Shown piece after piece: positions 1 through 4,987 of a DNA stretch of 6,972 nt; within the stretch, counting starts at the first letter, position 1, and each line of letters begins with the position of its first letter. The translations under genes and the position numbers were made by a program. Under the pieces are notes generated by a model, which saw nothing but the letters and a program-made list of their open reading frames with translations, searched no databases and was not told where the DNA came from. Source of the stretch: Collinsella sp. (lineage in GTDB: Bacteria > Actinomycetota > Coriobacteriia > Coriobacteriales > Coriobacteriaceae); assembly GCA_022720335.1 (NCBI GenBank), contig JAIHVJ010000098.1:1-6972 (forward strand), given 5' to 3'.

Positions 1-73
1 GTAAAATCCATACTGTGTTCCCATCGTCAAAGCCCATCCAGTTGCACTTCAGTACGGTTGGATAGGCTCGCAT
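1..73 (-). CDS. Possible N-terminus of an unidentified protein, cut by the left edge
   Basis: Reading the minus strand, an ATG at 73 opens a frame that stays open to the window edge (24 codons) and begins MRAYPTVLKCNWMGFDDG, a protein-like composition with two Trp and no low-complexity run. An AAGG at 86-83 lies 9 nt upstream and could be a ribosome binding site. The same frame can also be started at an ATG at 124, but that one has no visible ribosome binding site. Third codon positions are much less GC-rich than in the other genes here, and so short an open frame can arise by chance. It would be divergent from the radical SAM gene. I do not recognise the family; it could equally be non-coding AT-richer intergenic DNA. 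Confidence 0.22.
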   Translation of the reverse strand, partial: MRAYPTVLKCNWMGFDDGNTVWIL

Positions 74-163
74 TGCCTTACGCCTTGTTAACAGATTAAC
101 TGTACCCGACCCGAGGCTTTTCATGGCACGGCATAATGAGCGACGTTAAAAAACGAAACTTGT

Positions 164-188
164 AAAGCAAGAGCCCGCACCTTGCTTT
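164..188. other. 8-bp stem-loop in the leader of the radical SAM gene
   Basis: AAAGCAAG (164-171) and CTTGCTTT (181-188) are perfect reverse complements around a 9-nt loop, about 50 nt before the radical SAM start. A competing small hairpin is possible, because CTTG at 159-162 can pair with CAAG at 168-171. On the plus strand no T-run follows, so it does not look like a terminator of an upstream plus-strand gene. On the minus strand a TTTTTT run follows at a distance. The role is unknown: leader structure or protein-binding palindrome. Confidence 0.35.
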
Positions 189-221
189 GGAGCCGATGCT
201 ATGCTTAGGCACAATTGTCTT

Positions 222-227
222 GAGGAG
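222..227 (+). promoter_or_regulatory. Ribosome binding site that places the radical SAM start
   Basis: GAGGAG at 222-227 lies 9 nt before the ATG at 237 and only 3 nt before the ATG at 231. An earlier in-frame ATG at 201 has no purine-rich sequence upstream. The spacing favours 237, with 231 as the alternative. Confidence 0.6.
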
Positions 228-236
228 CATATGCCT

Positions 237-1013
237 ATGTCTACGTTTTTGAATGCCAGCCCCATCTTTGGGCCTGTTCGCAGCCGTCGCCTCGGTCTCT
301 CGCTCGGCGTCAACATGATGCCGGCCAGCGGCAAAATCTGCACGTTCGACTGCATTTACTGCGAAAACGGCCTCAATGCCGAGCGCCCCTGCCATGAGCC
401 GTACAACACAGCTGCCGTGGTACTCGACGCGCTCGAGGCAAAGCTGCGCGAGATGGCAGCCGAAGGCGAGCTCCCCGATGTGATCACCTTCGCAGGCAAC
501 GGCGAGCCCACCGCCGCACCGGAGTTTCCGCAGGCCATCGCCGGCGCTGTCGCGCTGCGCGACGAGCTTGCCCCAAACTCCAAGATCGCTGTGCTCTCCA
601 ACGGCACGCGCGCCGACCGCCCCGAGGTGCACGACGCGCTCATGATGGTCGACGACAACATCCTCAAGCTCGATACGGTCGACCCGGCATTTATCCAGCT
701 GCTCGACCAGCCTGTTGGCCCCTACGACGTCGAGCACCAGATTGAGACGTTCGCAAGCTTTGACGGTCACGTTATTATCCAGACGATCTTTTTGACCGGT
801 GAGTATCTGGGCAAGCCCATCGACAACACCGGCGAGGAGTACGTTGCCCCCTGGCTCGCGGCACTTGAGCGCATTCGCCCACAAGAAGCGACCATCTACA
901 CGGTGGCGCGCGAAACACCGGTCGCCGGCCTTGCCAAAGCGGCGCCCGAGGTGCTCGACACGATTGCCGCGCGCGTGAGCGCCCTCGGCATTCCCTGCCA
1001 GGTGAGCTACTAG
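237..1013 (+). CDS. Radical SAM protein, COG0731 (wyosine-synthase-like) type
   Basis: This is a 258-residue protein from the chosen start. The cluster motif CTFDCIYC (Cys35, Cys39, Cys42) has the CX3CX2C spacing that binds the SAM-cleaving [4Fe-4S] centre. It is preceded by GPVRSRRLGLSLGVN (12-26), a segment typical of bacterial COG0731 proteins. GNGEPT (87-92) is in the place of the GGEP-type motif that contacts SAM, followed by SNGT (121-124) and KLDTVD (144-149), as expected for strands of the partial TIM barrel. Archaeal and eukaryotic relatives (TYW1) build the tricyclic base of tRNA-Phe. The bacterial proteins are shorter, and their substrate is not established as far as I know, so only the chemistry class is safe. 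No second cysteine cluster is evident in the C-terminal part. The protein should be cytosolic; no signal peptide is seen. It appears to be transcribed alone, ending before a 17-bp inverted repeat. Confidence 0.88.
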   Translation: MSTFLNASPIFGPVRSRRLGLSLGVNMMPASGKICTFDCIYCENGLNAERPCHEPYNTAAVVLDALEAKLREMAAEGELPDVITFAGNGEPTAAPEFPQAIAGAVALRDELAPNSKIAVLSNGTRADRPEVHDALMMVDDNILKLDTVDPAFIQLLDQPVGPYDVEHQIETFASFDGHVIIQTIFLTGEYLGKPIDNTGEEYVAPWLAALERIRPQEATIYTVARETPVAGLAKAAPEVLDTIAARVSALGIPCQVSY

Positions 1014-1057
1014 CAAAACCACGCAGCAGCTCGTGCCCGCCATCCCGCTCCATCAGC

Positions 1058-1118
1058 TGCGGTGATATAGTTCCTGTTTATGCTGTTAAACCGCTTAAAT
1101 CGGAACTATATCACCGCA
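1058..1118. repeat. 17-bp perfect inverted repeat with 27-nt spacer
   Basis: TGCGGTGATATAGTTCC (1058-1074) is exactly reverse-complemented at 1102-1118; the spacer 1075-1101 is AT-rich. It lies between the radical SAM stop (1013) and the methionine aminopeptidase start (1174). The sequence CTTTTA follows the right arm, so on the plus strand it could act as a weak intrinsic terminator for the radical SAM gene. However, the arms are AT-rich in their inner half, and the loop is long for that job. A palindromic mobile repeat or a large operator are alternatives. Confidence 0.75.
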
Positions 1119-1142
1119 ACTTTTATGGACGCGTGGGTGGGC

Positions 1143-1148
1143 TATACT
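1143..1148 (+). promoter_or_regulatory. Candidate -10 box for map
   Basis: TATACT (1143-1148) matches the sigma-70 -10 consensus at 5 of 6 positions and lies 25 nt before the start codon. No good -35 hexamer is found at 16-18 bp upstream; the best is TTTTAT at 1121-1126, directly after the inverted repeat. The assignment is therefore tentative. Confidence 0.35.
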
Positions 1149-1173
1149 AGCTGCGGATGAAAGGAAGTTAGCC

Positions 1174-2061
1174 ATGTATGACAACGGACCCGTACCCGGC
1201 CGCAACGACGCTTGCTGGTGCGGCAGCGGCAAGAAATACAAGAAATGCCACAGCGCCTTCGACGAGCGCCTCGAGCGCCTGTGGGAGGAGGGCTGGGAGG
1301 TTTTGCCCCGTACGCTCTACAAGACACCCGCCGACATCGAGGGCATCAAGCGCTCCGCCGCCATCAACGTGGGCGTGCTCGACTACGTAGGCGAGCACAT
1401 CGCCGCGGGCATGACCACCAACCAGATCGACCAGATGATCTACGACTACACCGTCGAGCACGGTGGCACGCCGGCCGACCTCAACTACGAGGGCTACCCC
1501 AAGAGCGTGTGCACCTCGATCAATGATGTGGTCTGCCACGGCATTCCCTGCGATACGGATGTGCTGCACGAGGGCGACATCATCAACGTGGACTGTTCCA
1601 CGATCCTAGACGGCTACTTTAGCGACTCGAGCCGCATGTTCTGCATCGGCGAGGTCTCGGCCGAGCGCCAGCGCCTGGTCGATGTCACCCGCGCCAGCGT
1701 GGAAGCGGGTCTGGCGGCCGTCAAGCCATGGCTGCCACTGTCCGTTATGGCCGAGGCCGTGCAAAAGACGGTCGAGGACGCCGGTTTTAGCGTGGTGCGC
1801 GAGTACGGCGGACACGGCATCGGTAAGGAGTTCCACGAGGACCCGTTTGTGGGCTTTACCACCGAGGCGCCCGATGTAGACACCATCATGGCTCCGGGCA
1901 TGGTCTTTACCATCGAGCCCATGGTCAATGCCGGAGCGCCCGATATCAAGATTAGCAAGGGCGACGGCTGGTGCGTGCGCACCAAGGACGGCAGCGATTC
2001 GGCCCAGTGCGAGGTGCAGCTCGTGGTGACCGAGGACGGCTACGAACTGCTCAGCTGGTAG
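1174..2061 (+). CDS. map: Methionine aminopeptidase with N-terminal SEC-C motif
   Basis: This 295-residue cytosolic metalloprotease removes the initiator Met from nascent proteins. The catalytic pita-bread domain (about 48-295) keeps all five metal ligands: Asp140 (NVD), Asp151 (FSDSS), His214 (GGHGIG), Glu248 (FTIEPM) and Glu280 (SAQCE). The substrate-binding histidines His122 (VCHGIP) and His221 (FHEDP) are also present. Residues 9-26 form a SEC-C zinc motif (Cys14, Cys16, Cys25, His26; CxCGSGKKYKKCH) like the tail of SecA. It is followed by a short charged linker (30-47). In bacterial enzymes such an extension is thought to help docking, plausibly at the ribosome; that is inference here. 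After the last metal ligand the usual EHT is EVQ (280-282), a small departure from the common pattern. The start has an AAGGAAG ribosome binding site (1161-1167, 6 nt spacing). A strong terminator follows 8 nt after the stop, so the gene is monocistronic. Confidence 0.96.
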   Translation: MYDNGPVPGRNDACWCGSGKKYKKCHSAFDERLERLWEEGWEVLPRTLYKTPADIEGIKRSAAINVGVLDYVGEHIAAGMTTNQIDQMIYDYTVEHGGTPADLNYEGYPKSVCTSINDVVCHGIPCDTDVLHEGDIINVDCSTILDGYFSDSSRMFCIGEVSAERQRLVDVTRASVEAGLAAVKPWLPLSVMAEAVQKTVEDAGFSVVREYGGHGIGKEFHEDPFVGFTTEAPDVDTIMAPGMVFTIEPMVNAGAPDIKISKGDGWCVRTKDGSDSAQCEVQLVVTEDGYELLSW

Positions 2062-2069
2062 CTGTAGAT

Positions 2070-2117
2070 ACGCCGGATGCTGACGGGCGCGCTCGTCTTG
2101 CATCCGGCGTTTTATTT
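2070..2117 (+). terminator. Intrinsic terminator of map
   Basis: ACGCCGGATGC (2070-2080) pairs perfectly with GCATCCGGCGT (2100-2110). The 19-nt loop is followed by TTTTATTT from 2110. The GC-rich 11-bp stem plus T-run, just after the map stop, is a textbook Rho-independent terminator. Confidence 0.9.
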
Positions 2118-2130
2118 GAACGTTTTGCCT

Positions 2131-2172
2131 GATAAAACCTGCCAAAATAAACCTGTTCTTTTTTGGTAGGTT
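2131..2172. repeat. Palindromic intergenic repeat A, copy 1
   Basis: This 42-bp segment matches 3399-3440 at 38 of 42 positions in the same orientation. AACCTGCCAAAA (2136-2147) pairs with TTTTGGTAGGTT (2161-2172) with one G-T wobble (2141/2167) around a 13-nt loop. The outer three base pairs present in copy 2 are lost here. It sits between the map terminator and the ribosome binding site of the dehydrogenase gene, so it is probably in or next to that gene's leader. It may carry its promoter: TTGCCT at 2125-2130 is a weak -35 candidate. Confidence 0.8.
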
Positions 2173-2190
2173 GAGCGGAGAGGACTGCTT

Positions 2191-3126
2191 GTGAACATTC
2201 TGGTTTTGCTGCCCGTCAATGACCGCCATCGCGCAATTCTTGAGTCGAGCGCTCCGGGCGAGGACTTTATCTACACGAGCTCCGACGCCGCCACGCGCAA
2301 GCAGGTCGCCGATGCGGACGTGATCTTGGGCAACATCGACCCTGGCATGCTCACGGCATGCGAGCATCTCCAGCTGTTGCAATTACAGACCGCCGGCTAT
2401 GACGATTACTTGGCCGCCGGCACCGTGCCAGCCGACGCTAAGCTTTCCTGCTCGGTGGGTGCCTATGGCCAGGCCGTGAGCGAGCACATGTTTGCCATGG
2501 TCCTTTCCATGATCAAGCGCCTGCCCGGCTATCACGACTTGCAGCGCAAGCATCGCTGGGAGGATTTAGGTCCGGTCACCTCGCTCAAAAACGCCAACGT
2601 GCTGGTGCTGGGCGCGGGCGATATCGGCAGCCACTTTGCCACGCTCTGCCGCAGCATGGGCGCGCACGTCCGCGGTATCAAGCGTCATCCGCTCGTCTAT
2701 CCCATTGTGTTTGAGGACATGGACGGCATGGACGCCCTCCCCGAGCGCCTGGCCGAGGCTGACGTCGTCGCATCCTTTATGCCCAGCACACCCGAGACCC
2801 GCGGCCTGGCGAACGCCGAGTTCTTCGCCGCGATGAAACCGGGCACCTTCTTTGCCAACGGCGGCCGCGGCGATCTTGTGGTCGCCGACGACTTGGTTGC
2901 GGCACTCGAGTCCGGGCACCTTGCCGGCGCTGCGGTCGACGTCACCGACCCCGAGCCGCTGCCTGAGACAAGCCCACTGTGGGATGCGCCCAACATGCTC
3001 ATCACGCCGCATGTCTCCGGTTGGTTCCACCTGGCAGCCACGCTCAACAACGTGGTGGATATTGCCGCGGAGAATCTACGCCACCTACAGGCCGGCGAAA
3101 CTTTACGTTGTTGGATTGAACATTAG
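2191..3126 (+). CDS. D-isomer-specific 2-hydroxyacid dehydrogenase
   Basis: This 311-residue cytosolic oxidoreductase should interconvert a 2-oxoacid and a D-2-hydroxyacid with a nicotinamide cofactor. The Rossmann domain has GAGDIG (141-146). The catalytic triad of the family is present: Arg226 in NGGRG, Glu255 in DPEP, and His274 in ITPHVSGW. The N-terminal part carries the QTAGYDD strand-turn (66-72) that matches the substrate-loop region. At the end of the second Rossmann strand, where NAD-specific members have an acidic residue, the sequence is GIKRHP (162-167). Two basic residues there suggest NADP(H) preference and a glyoxylate/hydroxypyruvate-reductase-like role (inference). The substrate cannot be told from sequence. 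It starts with GTG, supported by GGAGAGG at 2177-2183, 7 nt upstream. Palindromic repeat A1 lies directly before the ribosome binding site, and the gene converges on the M18 aminopeptidase. Confidence 0.92.
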   Translation: MNILVLLPVNDRHRAILESSAPGEDFIYTSSDAATRKQVADADVILGNIDPGMLTACEHLQLLQLQTAGYDDYLAAGTVPADAKLSCSVGAYGQAVSEHMFAMVLSMIKRLPGYHDLQRKHRWEDLGPVTSLKNANVLVLGAGDIGSHFATLCRSMGAHVRGIKRHPLVYPIVFEDMDGMDALPERLAEADVVASFMPSTPETRGLANAEFFAAMKPGTFFANGGRGDLVVADDLVAALESGHLAGAAVDVTDPEPLPETSPLWDAPNMLITPHVSGWFHLAATLNNVVDIAAENLRHLQAGETLRCWIEH

Positions 3127-3135
3127 GGGATCTAT

Positions 3136-3159
3136 TCCGCCGTTCTAACGGACGGCGGA
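3136..3159. repeat. Short GC-rich hairpin after the dehydrogenase gene
   Basis: TCCGCCGT (3136-3143) pairs with ACGGCGGA (3152-3159). The inner positions allow a wobble pair and C3145-G3150, leaving a TAAC tetraloop. It begins 10 nt after the dehydrogenase stop. No T-run follows, so it is not a canonical terminator; it might protect the mRNA 3' end. Confidence 0.6.
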
Positions 3160-3177
3160 CCGGTCGACGCTACGAAC

Positions 3178-3268
3178 CCGCCGTTTGGCCAATCTGCCGT
3201 TCAATTTCAAAGGCGCGACCAGAAGGTCAGCGCCTTTTCATTTCACGGCACCTTGGCTCAAACGGCGG
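3178..3268. repeat. Nested 91-nt imperfect palindrome
   Basis: The outer arms CCGCCGTTTG (3178-3187) and CAAACGGCGG (3259-3268) are perfect complements. They continue as GCCAA/TTGGC (3188-3192/3253-3257) past a single bulged T3258, and as TGCCGT/ACGGCA (3195-3200/3245-3250). After an internal loop they continue into the terminator hairpin 3209-3237. Both the outer arms and the inner hairpin are centred on about 3223, so this is one long hairpin of roughly 33 pairs rather than unrelated repeats. Confidence 0.75.
3209..3243 (+). terminator. Intrinsic terminator of the dehydrogenase gene
   Basis: AAAGGCGC-GACC (3209-3220) pairs with GGTC-A-GCGCCTTT (3225-3237), with one bulged A3229 and an AGAA tetraloop, followed by TTTTCATTT. 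It lies 83 nt after the dehydrogenase stop and is the core of the larger palindrome 3178-3268. A symmetric T-poor run on the other strand makes strong action on the minus-strand transcript less certain. Confidence 0.75.
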
Positions 3269-3276
3269 ACTCTCGC

Positions 3277-3363
3277 TGACTTTTGCTCAACCTGCGGCGT
3301 TTCTTTTTTGGTGCAATGGGGTCAGGTTAGTTTGCACTATGACGTTGGCTCTACCTGCGGCGT
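3277..3363. repeat. 24-bp direct repeat pair flanking a hairpin
   Basis: The 24-bp blocks 3277-3300 and 3340-3363 agree at 21 of 24 positions. The last 11 bases, ACCTGCGGCGT, are identical, and both blocks begin TGAC. The 39 bp between them contain hairpin B (3309-3339). The sequences beyond the two copies do not match, so it is not a simple 63-bp tandem duplication. Confidence 0.65.
3309..3339. repeat. Palindromic element B with the same loop core as repeat A
   Basis: TGGTGCAA (3309-3316) pairs with TTGCACTA (3332-3339), with one G-T wobble, around a 15-nt loop reading TGGGGTCAGGTTAGT. The loop of repeat A copy 2 read on the minus strand is AGGGACAGGTTCA. The two share GGG-N-CAGGTT although the stems are unrelated in sequence. 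This suggests members of one family of hairpin elements. Confidence 0.55.
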
Positions 3364-3398
3364 CCTGACAGTTCCGCCTAGCTGTTGGCATTTACCCA

Positions 3399-3443
3399 GA
3401 TAAAACCTGCCAAAATGAACCTGTCCCTTTTTGGCAGGTTTTA
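3399..3443. repeat. Palindromic intergenic repeat A, copy 2
   Basis: TAAAACCTGCCAAAA (3401-3415) and TTTTGGCAGGTTTTA (3429-3443) form a perfect 15-bp stem with a 13-nt loop. Positions 3399-3440 match copy A1 at 38 of 42 positions. The last three bases (3441-3443), read on the minus strand, are the TAA stop codon of the M18 aminopeptidase. The element is therefore fused to the gene's end and probably forms the 3' hairpin of its mRNA. The outer arm read on the minus strand ends TTTTATC, which could help termination. Confidence 0.85.
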
Positions 3444-4826
3444 CAGTTCTACGCTTTCGGCGCCGTTGATGGTTAGGTTGTGCTCGTAGAAGGCGGTAAG
3501 GGCGCGGATGGCGCACACGACGTCGCGGACGCCGCCGGTCTCGTAGCTTGAGTGCATGGCAAGCTGCGGCAGGCCCACGTCCACGGCATGCATGCTCGCC
3601 TGCATATTGGACAGATTGCCCAGGGTAGAACCGCCGGCCATATCGCTCTTGTTGGCGAAGGCCTGCGTGGGCACGTCGGCGTCATCGCAGATGGCCTGGA
3701 ACACCGCGCGGCTAAAGGCATCGGTGCAGTAGTGCTGGTTGGCGGCTTCCTTGATGACGATACCGCCGTTGAGCACCACCTGATTGCGGGCATCGCACTT
3801 CTCGGCGTGGTTGGGGTGCACGGCATGTGCGTTGTCGCAGCTTACAAGCATCGAGGCAGCAAGTGCGCGATGGTACGACTCGTCGTCAAAACCCAGCGAT
3901 CCGTTGATGCGGCGCAGCGCGTCGGCCAAGAAGGTCGACATGGCACCCTGCTTGGTCTCGGAGCCAACCTCCTCGTTATCGAAGCAGCAGAAGACCGAGA
4001 CGTCGTGCGCGTTTTCGGCGCCCAAAAATGCCTGTAGCGAGGTATAGACACAGGCCAGGTCGTCGAGCTTGGGCGTCGAGATAAACTCATCGGCCCAGCC
4101 CCAAATGCGCGCATCCTGACGATTGACCAGGAACAGATCGCGGCCCAAAATTTGCTCGGGCTCAACGTCCAGCTCATCGGCAATCAGAGCGTCAAAATCT
4201 CCCTGCTTGAGTTCACCGGCGCTGATGAGCGGGCACAGGTCAACGGCTCGGTTGGGAGCAAAGCTCTCGTTAACGCCACGGTTCATATGGATGGCAAGGC
4301 TCGGAATAATGGCAACCTCGCGCTCGGTGGCAAGCAGGCGGCTCTCAATACGGTCGCCCTCGCGCACCAGCACGCGGCCCGCGAGCGCCAGTGGACGATC
4401 GAACCAGGTGTAGTCGATCATGCCGCCGTAGGCCTCGGTGTTCAGACGCAGCGTCTCGCCTGCGCCGTCGAGCTCGGGCACAGCCTTGACCTTAAACGTC
4501 GGCGAATCGCTGTGCGACGCCGTGAGCTGAAAATGATAGTCGCCGGCAACGCCGTCCTCGCCCCACGTAGCAGCCAGGTCCTCGCCCACCTTAAAGGCAA
4601 CGACGCTCGAGGTGTTGCGCTGCGTGTAATAACGCCCGCCCGGCTCGATGTCCCATGCCGCGTTCTCGGGCAGGTAGGTAAAGCCCGCCTCGTCGAGCTC
4701 GGCCATAATGGTCGCCGCCGTATGAAACATGCTGGGGCATGCCTCGATAAAGTCGATAAGGTCGTTGGCGGCCTCGATATCGTCGGCCGTCACGTGCGCG
4801 CGCTCGGGCGTTTCCTGATCCGTCAT
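3441..4826 (-). CDS. M18-family metallo-aminopeptidase (aspartyl aminopeptidase type)
   Basis: This 461-residue cytosolic di-zinc exopeptidase probably removes N-terminal residues, acidic ones in the best-known relatives, from peptides. Family members form large oligomers. Metal and catalytic positions are all present: His105 in ASHSDSP, bridging Asp255 in PKLDDL, catalytic Glu285 and ligand Glu286 in FDNEEVGS, Asp331 in SCDNAHAVHP, and His425 in AMHSSYE. The length is normal for bacterial M18 enzymes. The frame is open upstream to an ATG at 4937, but the start at 4826 is preferred. It has an AAAGGGGAG ribosome binding site (4838-4830), and the extra 37 residues look like non-coding leader. 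Preferred substrate cannot be deduced. It is divergent from the anchored Ntn hydrolase and ends inside palindromic repeat A2. Confidence 0.94.
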   Translation of the reverse strand: MTDQETPERAHVTADDIEAANDLIDFIEACPSMFHTAATIMAELDEAGFTYLPENAAWDIEPGGRYYTQRNTSSVVAFKVGEDLAATWGEDGVAGDYHFQLTASHSDSPTFKVKAVPELDGAGETLRLNTEAYGGMIDYTWFDRPLALAGRVLVREGDRIESRLLATEREVAIIPSLAIHMNRGVNESFAPNRAVDLCPLISAGELKQGDFDALIADELDVEPEQILGRDLFLVNRQDARIWGWADEFISTPKLDDLACVYTSLQAFLGAENAHDVSVFCCFDNEEVGSETKQGAMSTFLADALRRINGSLGFDDESYHRALAASMLVSCDNAHAVHPNHAEKCDARNQVVLNGGIVIKEAANQHYCTDAFSRAVFQAICDDADVPTQAFANKSDMAGGSTLGNLSNMQASMHAVDVGLPQLAMHSSYETGGVRDVVCAIRALTAFYEHNLTINGAESVEL

Positions 4827-4829
4827 GCT

Positions 4830-4838
4830 CTCCCCTTT
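4830..4838 (-). promoter_or_regulatory. Ribosome binding site that sets the M18 start
   Basis: AAAGGGGAG on the minus strand lies 3 nt from the ATG at 4826 (AAAGGGG is 5 nt away). The upstream in-frame ATG at 4937 has no comparable sequence, so this decides for the shorter protein. Confidence 0.7.
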
Positions 4839-4987
4839 CGCTGGGTTGATGGTCCCCTCCAGCATACCCCGCCACGCCAGCGCCGCACTCTTCATTCCGT
4901 GCTTAATTCCGCGCCGCTCACCAACTTGAGCCATCATGCCCGCGTTCCTTTTGCGACAATTGCGCTAACAGGACGAGAGGAGTCGTC

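Larger units (their letters stand above)
3127..3440. other. Convergent intergenic region packed with palindromes and repeats
   Basis: These 314 bp between two convergent genes contain no credible gene. They hold a small GC-rich hairpin (3136-3159), a nested 91-nt palindrome with a terminator at its centre (3178-3268), a 24-bp direct repeat pair (3277-3300 and 3340-3363) enclosing a hairpin (3309-3339), and palindromic repeat A copy 2 (from 3399). The motif CCGCCGTT or its complement recurs at 3137, 3178 and 3261, so alternative pairings among the hairpins are possible. Confidence 0.8.

Noticed and set aside
132..137. CATAAT as -10 box of the radical SAM gene
   Set aside because: It is 5 of 6 to consensus but lacks any -35 or extended -10 partner and is about 100 nt from the start; insufficient to list.
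96..1043. Long minus-strand frame (315 codons) opposite the radical SAM gene
   Set aside because: It lies antisense to a gene with clear family motifs; long antisense frames are common in GC-rich DNA, and its translation shows no recognisable domain.
1058..1118. Invertible promoter (phase-variation switch)
   Set aside because: The 27-nt spacer is too short for known recombinase-inverted segments, it holds no clear promoter, and no recombinase gene is nearby.
2131..2172. Riboswitch or T-box leader before the dehydrogenase
   Set aside because: The element is a single short hairpin duplicated elsewhere at a gene's 3' end in the same orientation; no conserved riboswitch core or specifier loop is visible.
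3185..3403. 72-codon plus-strand frame in the convergent intergenic region
   Set aside because: It is made of the palindromes and the direct repeat, has no ribosome binding site, and the encoded repeat (STCGV twice) simply reflects the DNA repeat.
3277..3444. CRISPR array
   Set aside because: There are only two copies of the 24-bp block with mismatches, the intervening DNA is itself a hairpin, and no cas genes are present.
4827..4937. 37-residue N-terminal extension of the M18 aminopeptidase
   Set aside because: A good ribosome binding site lies directly before the ATG at 4826, family alignment begins there, and the extension has no support.
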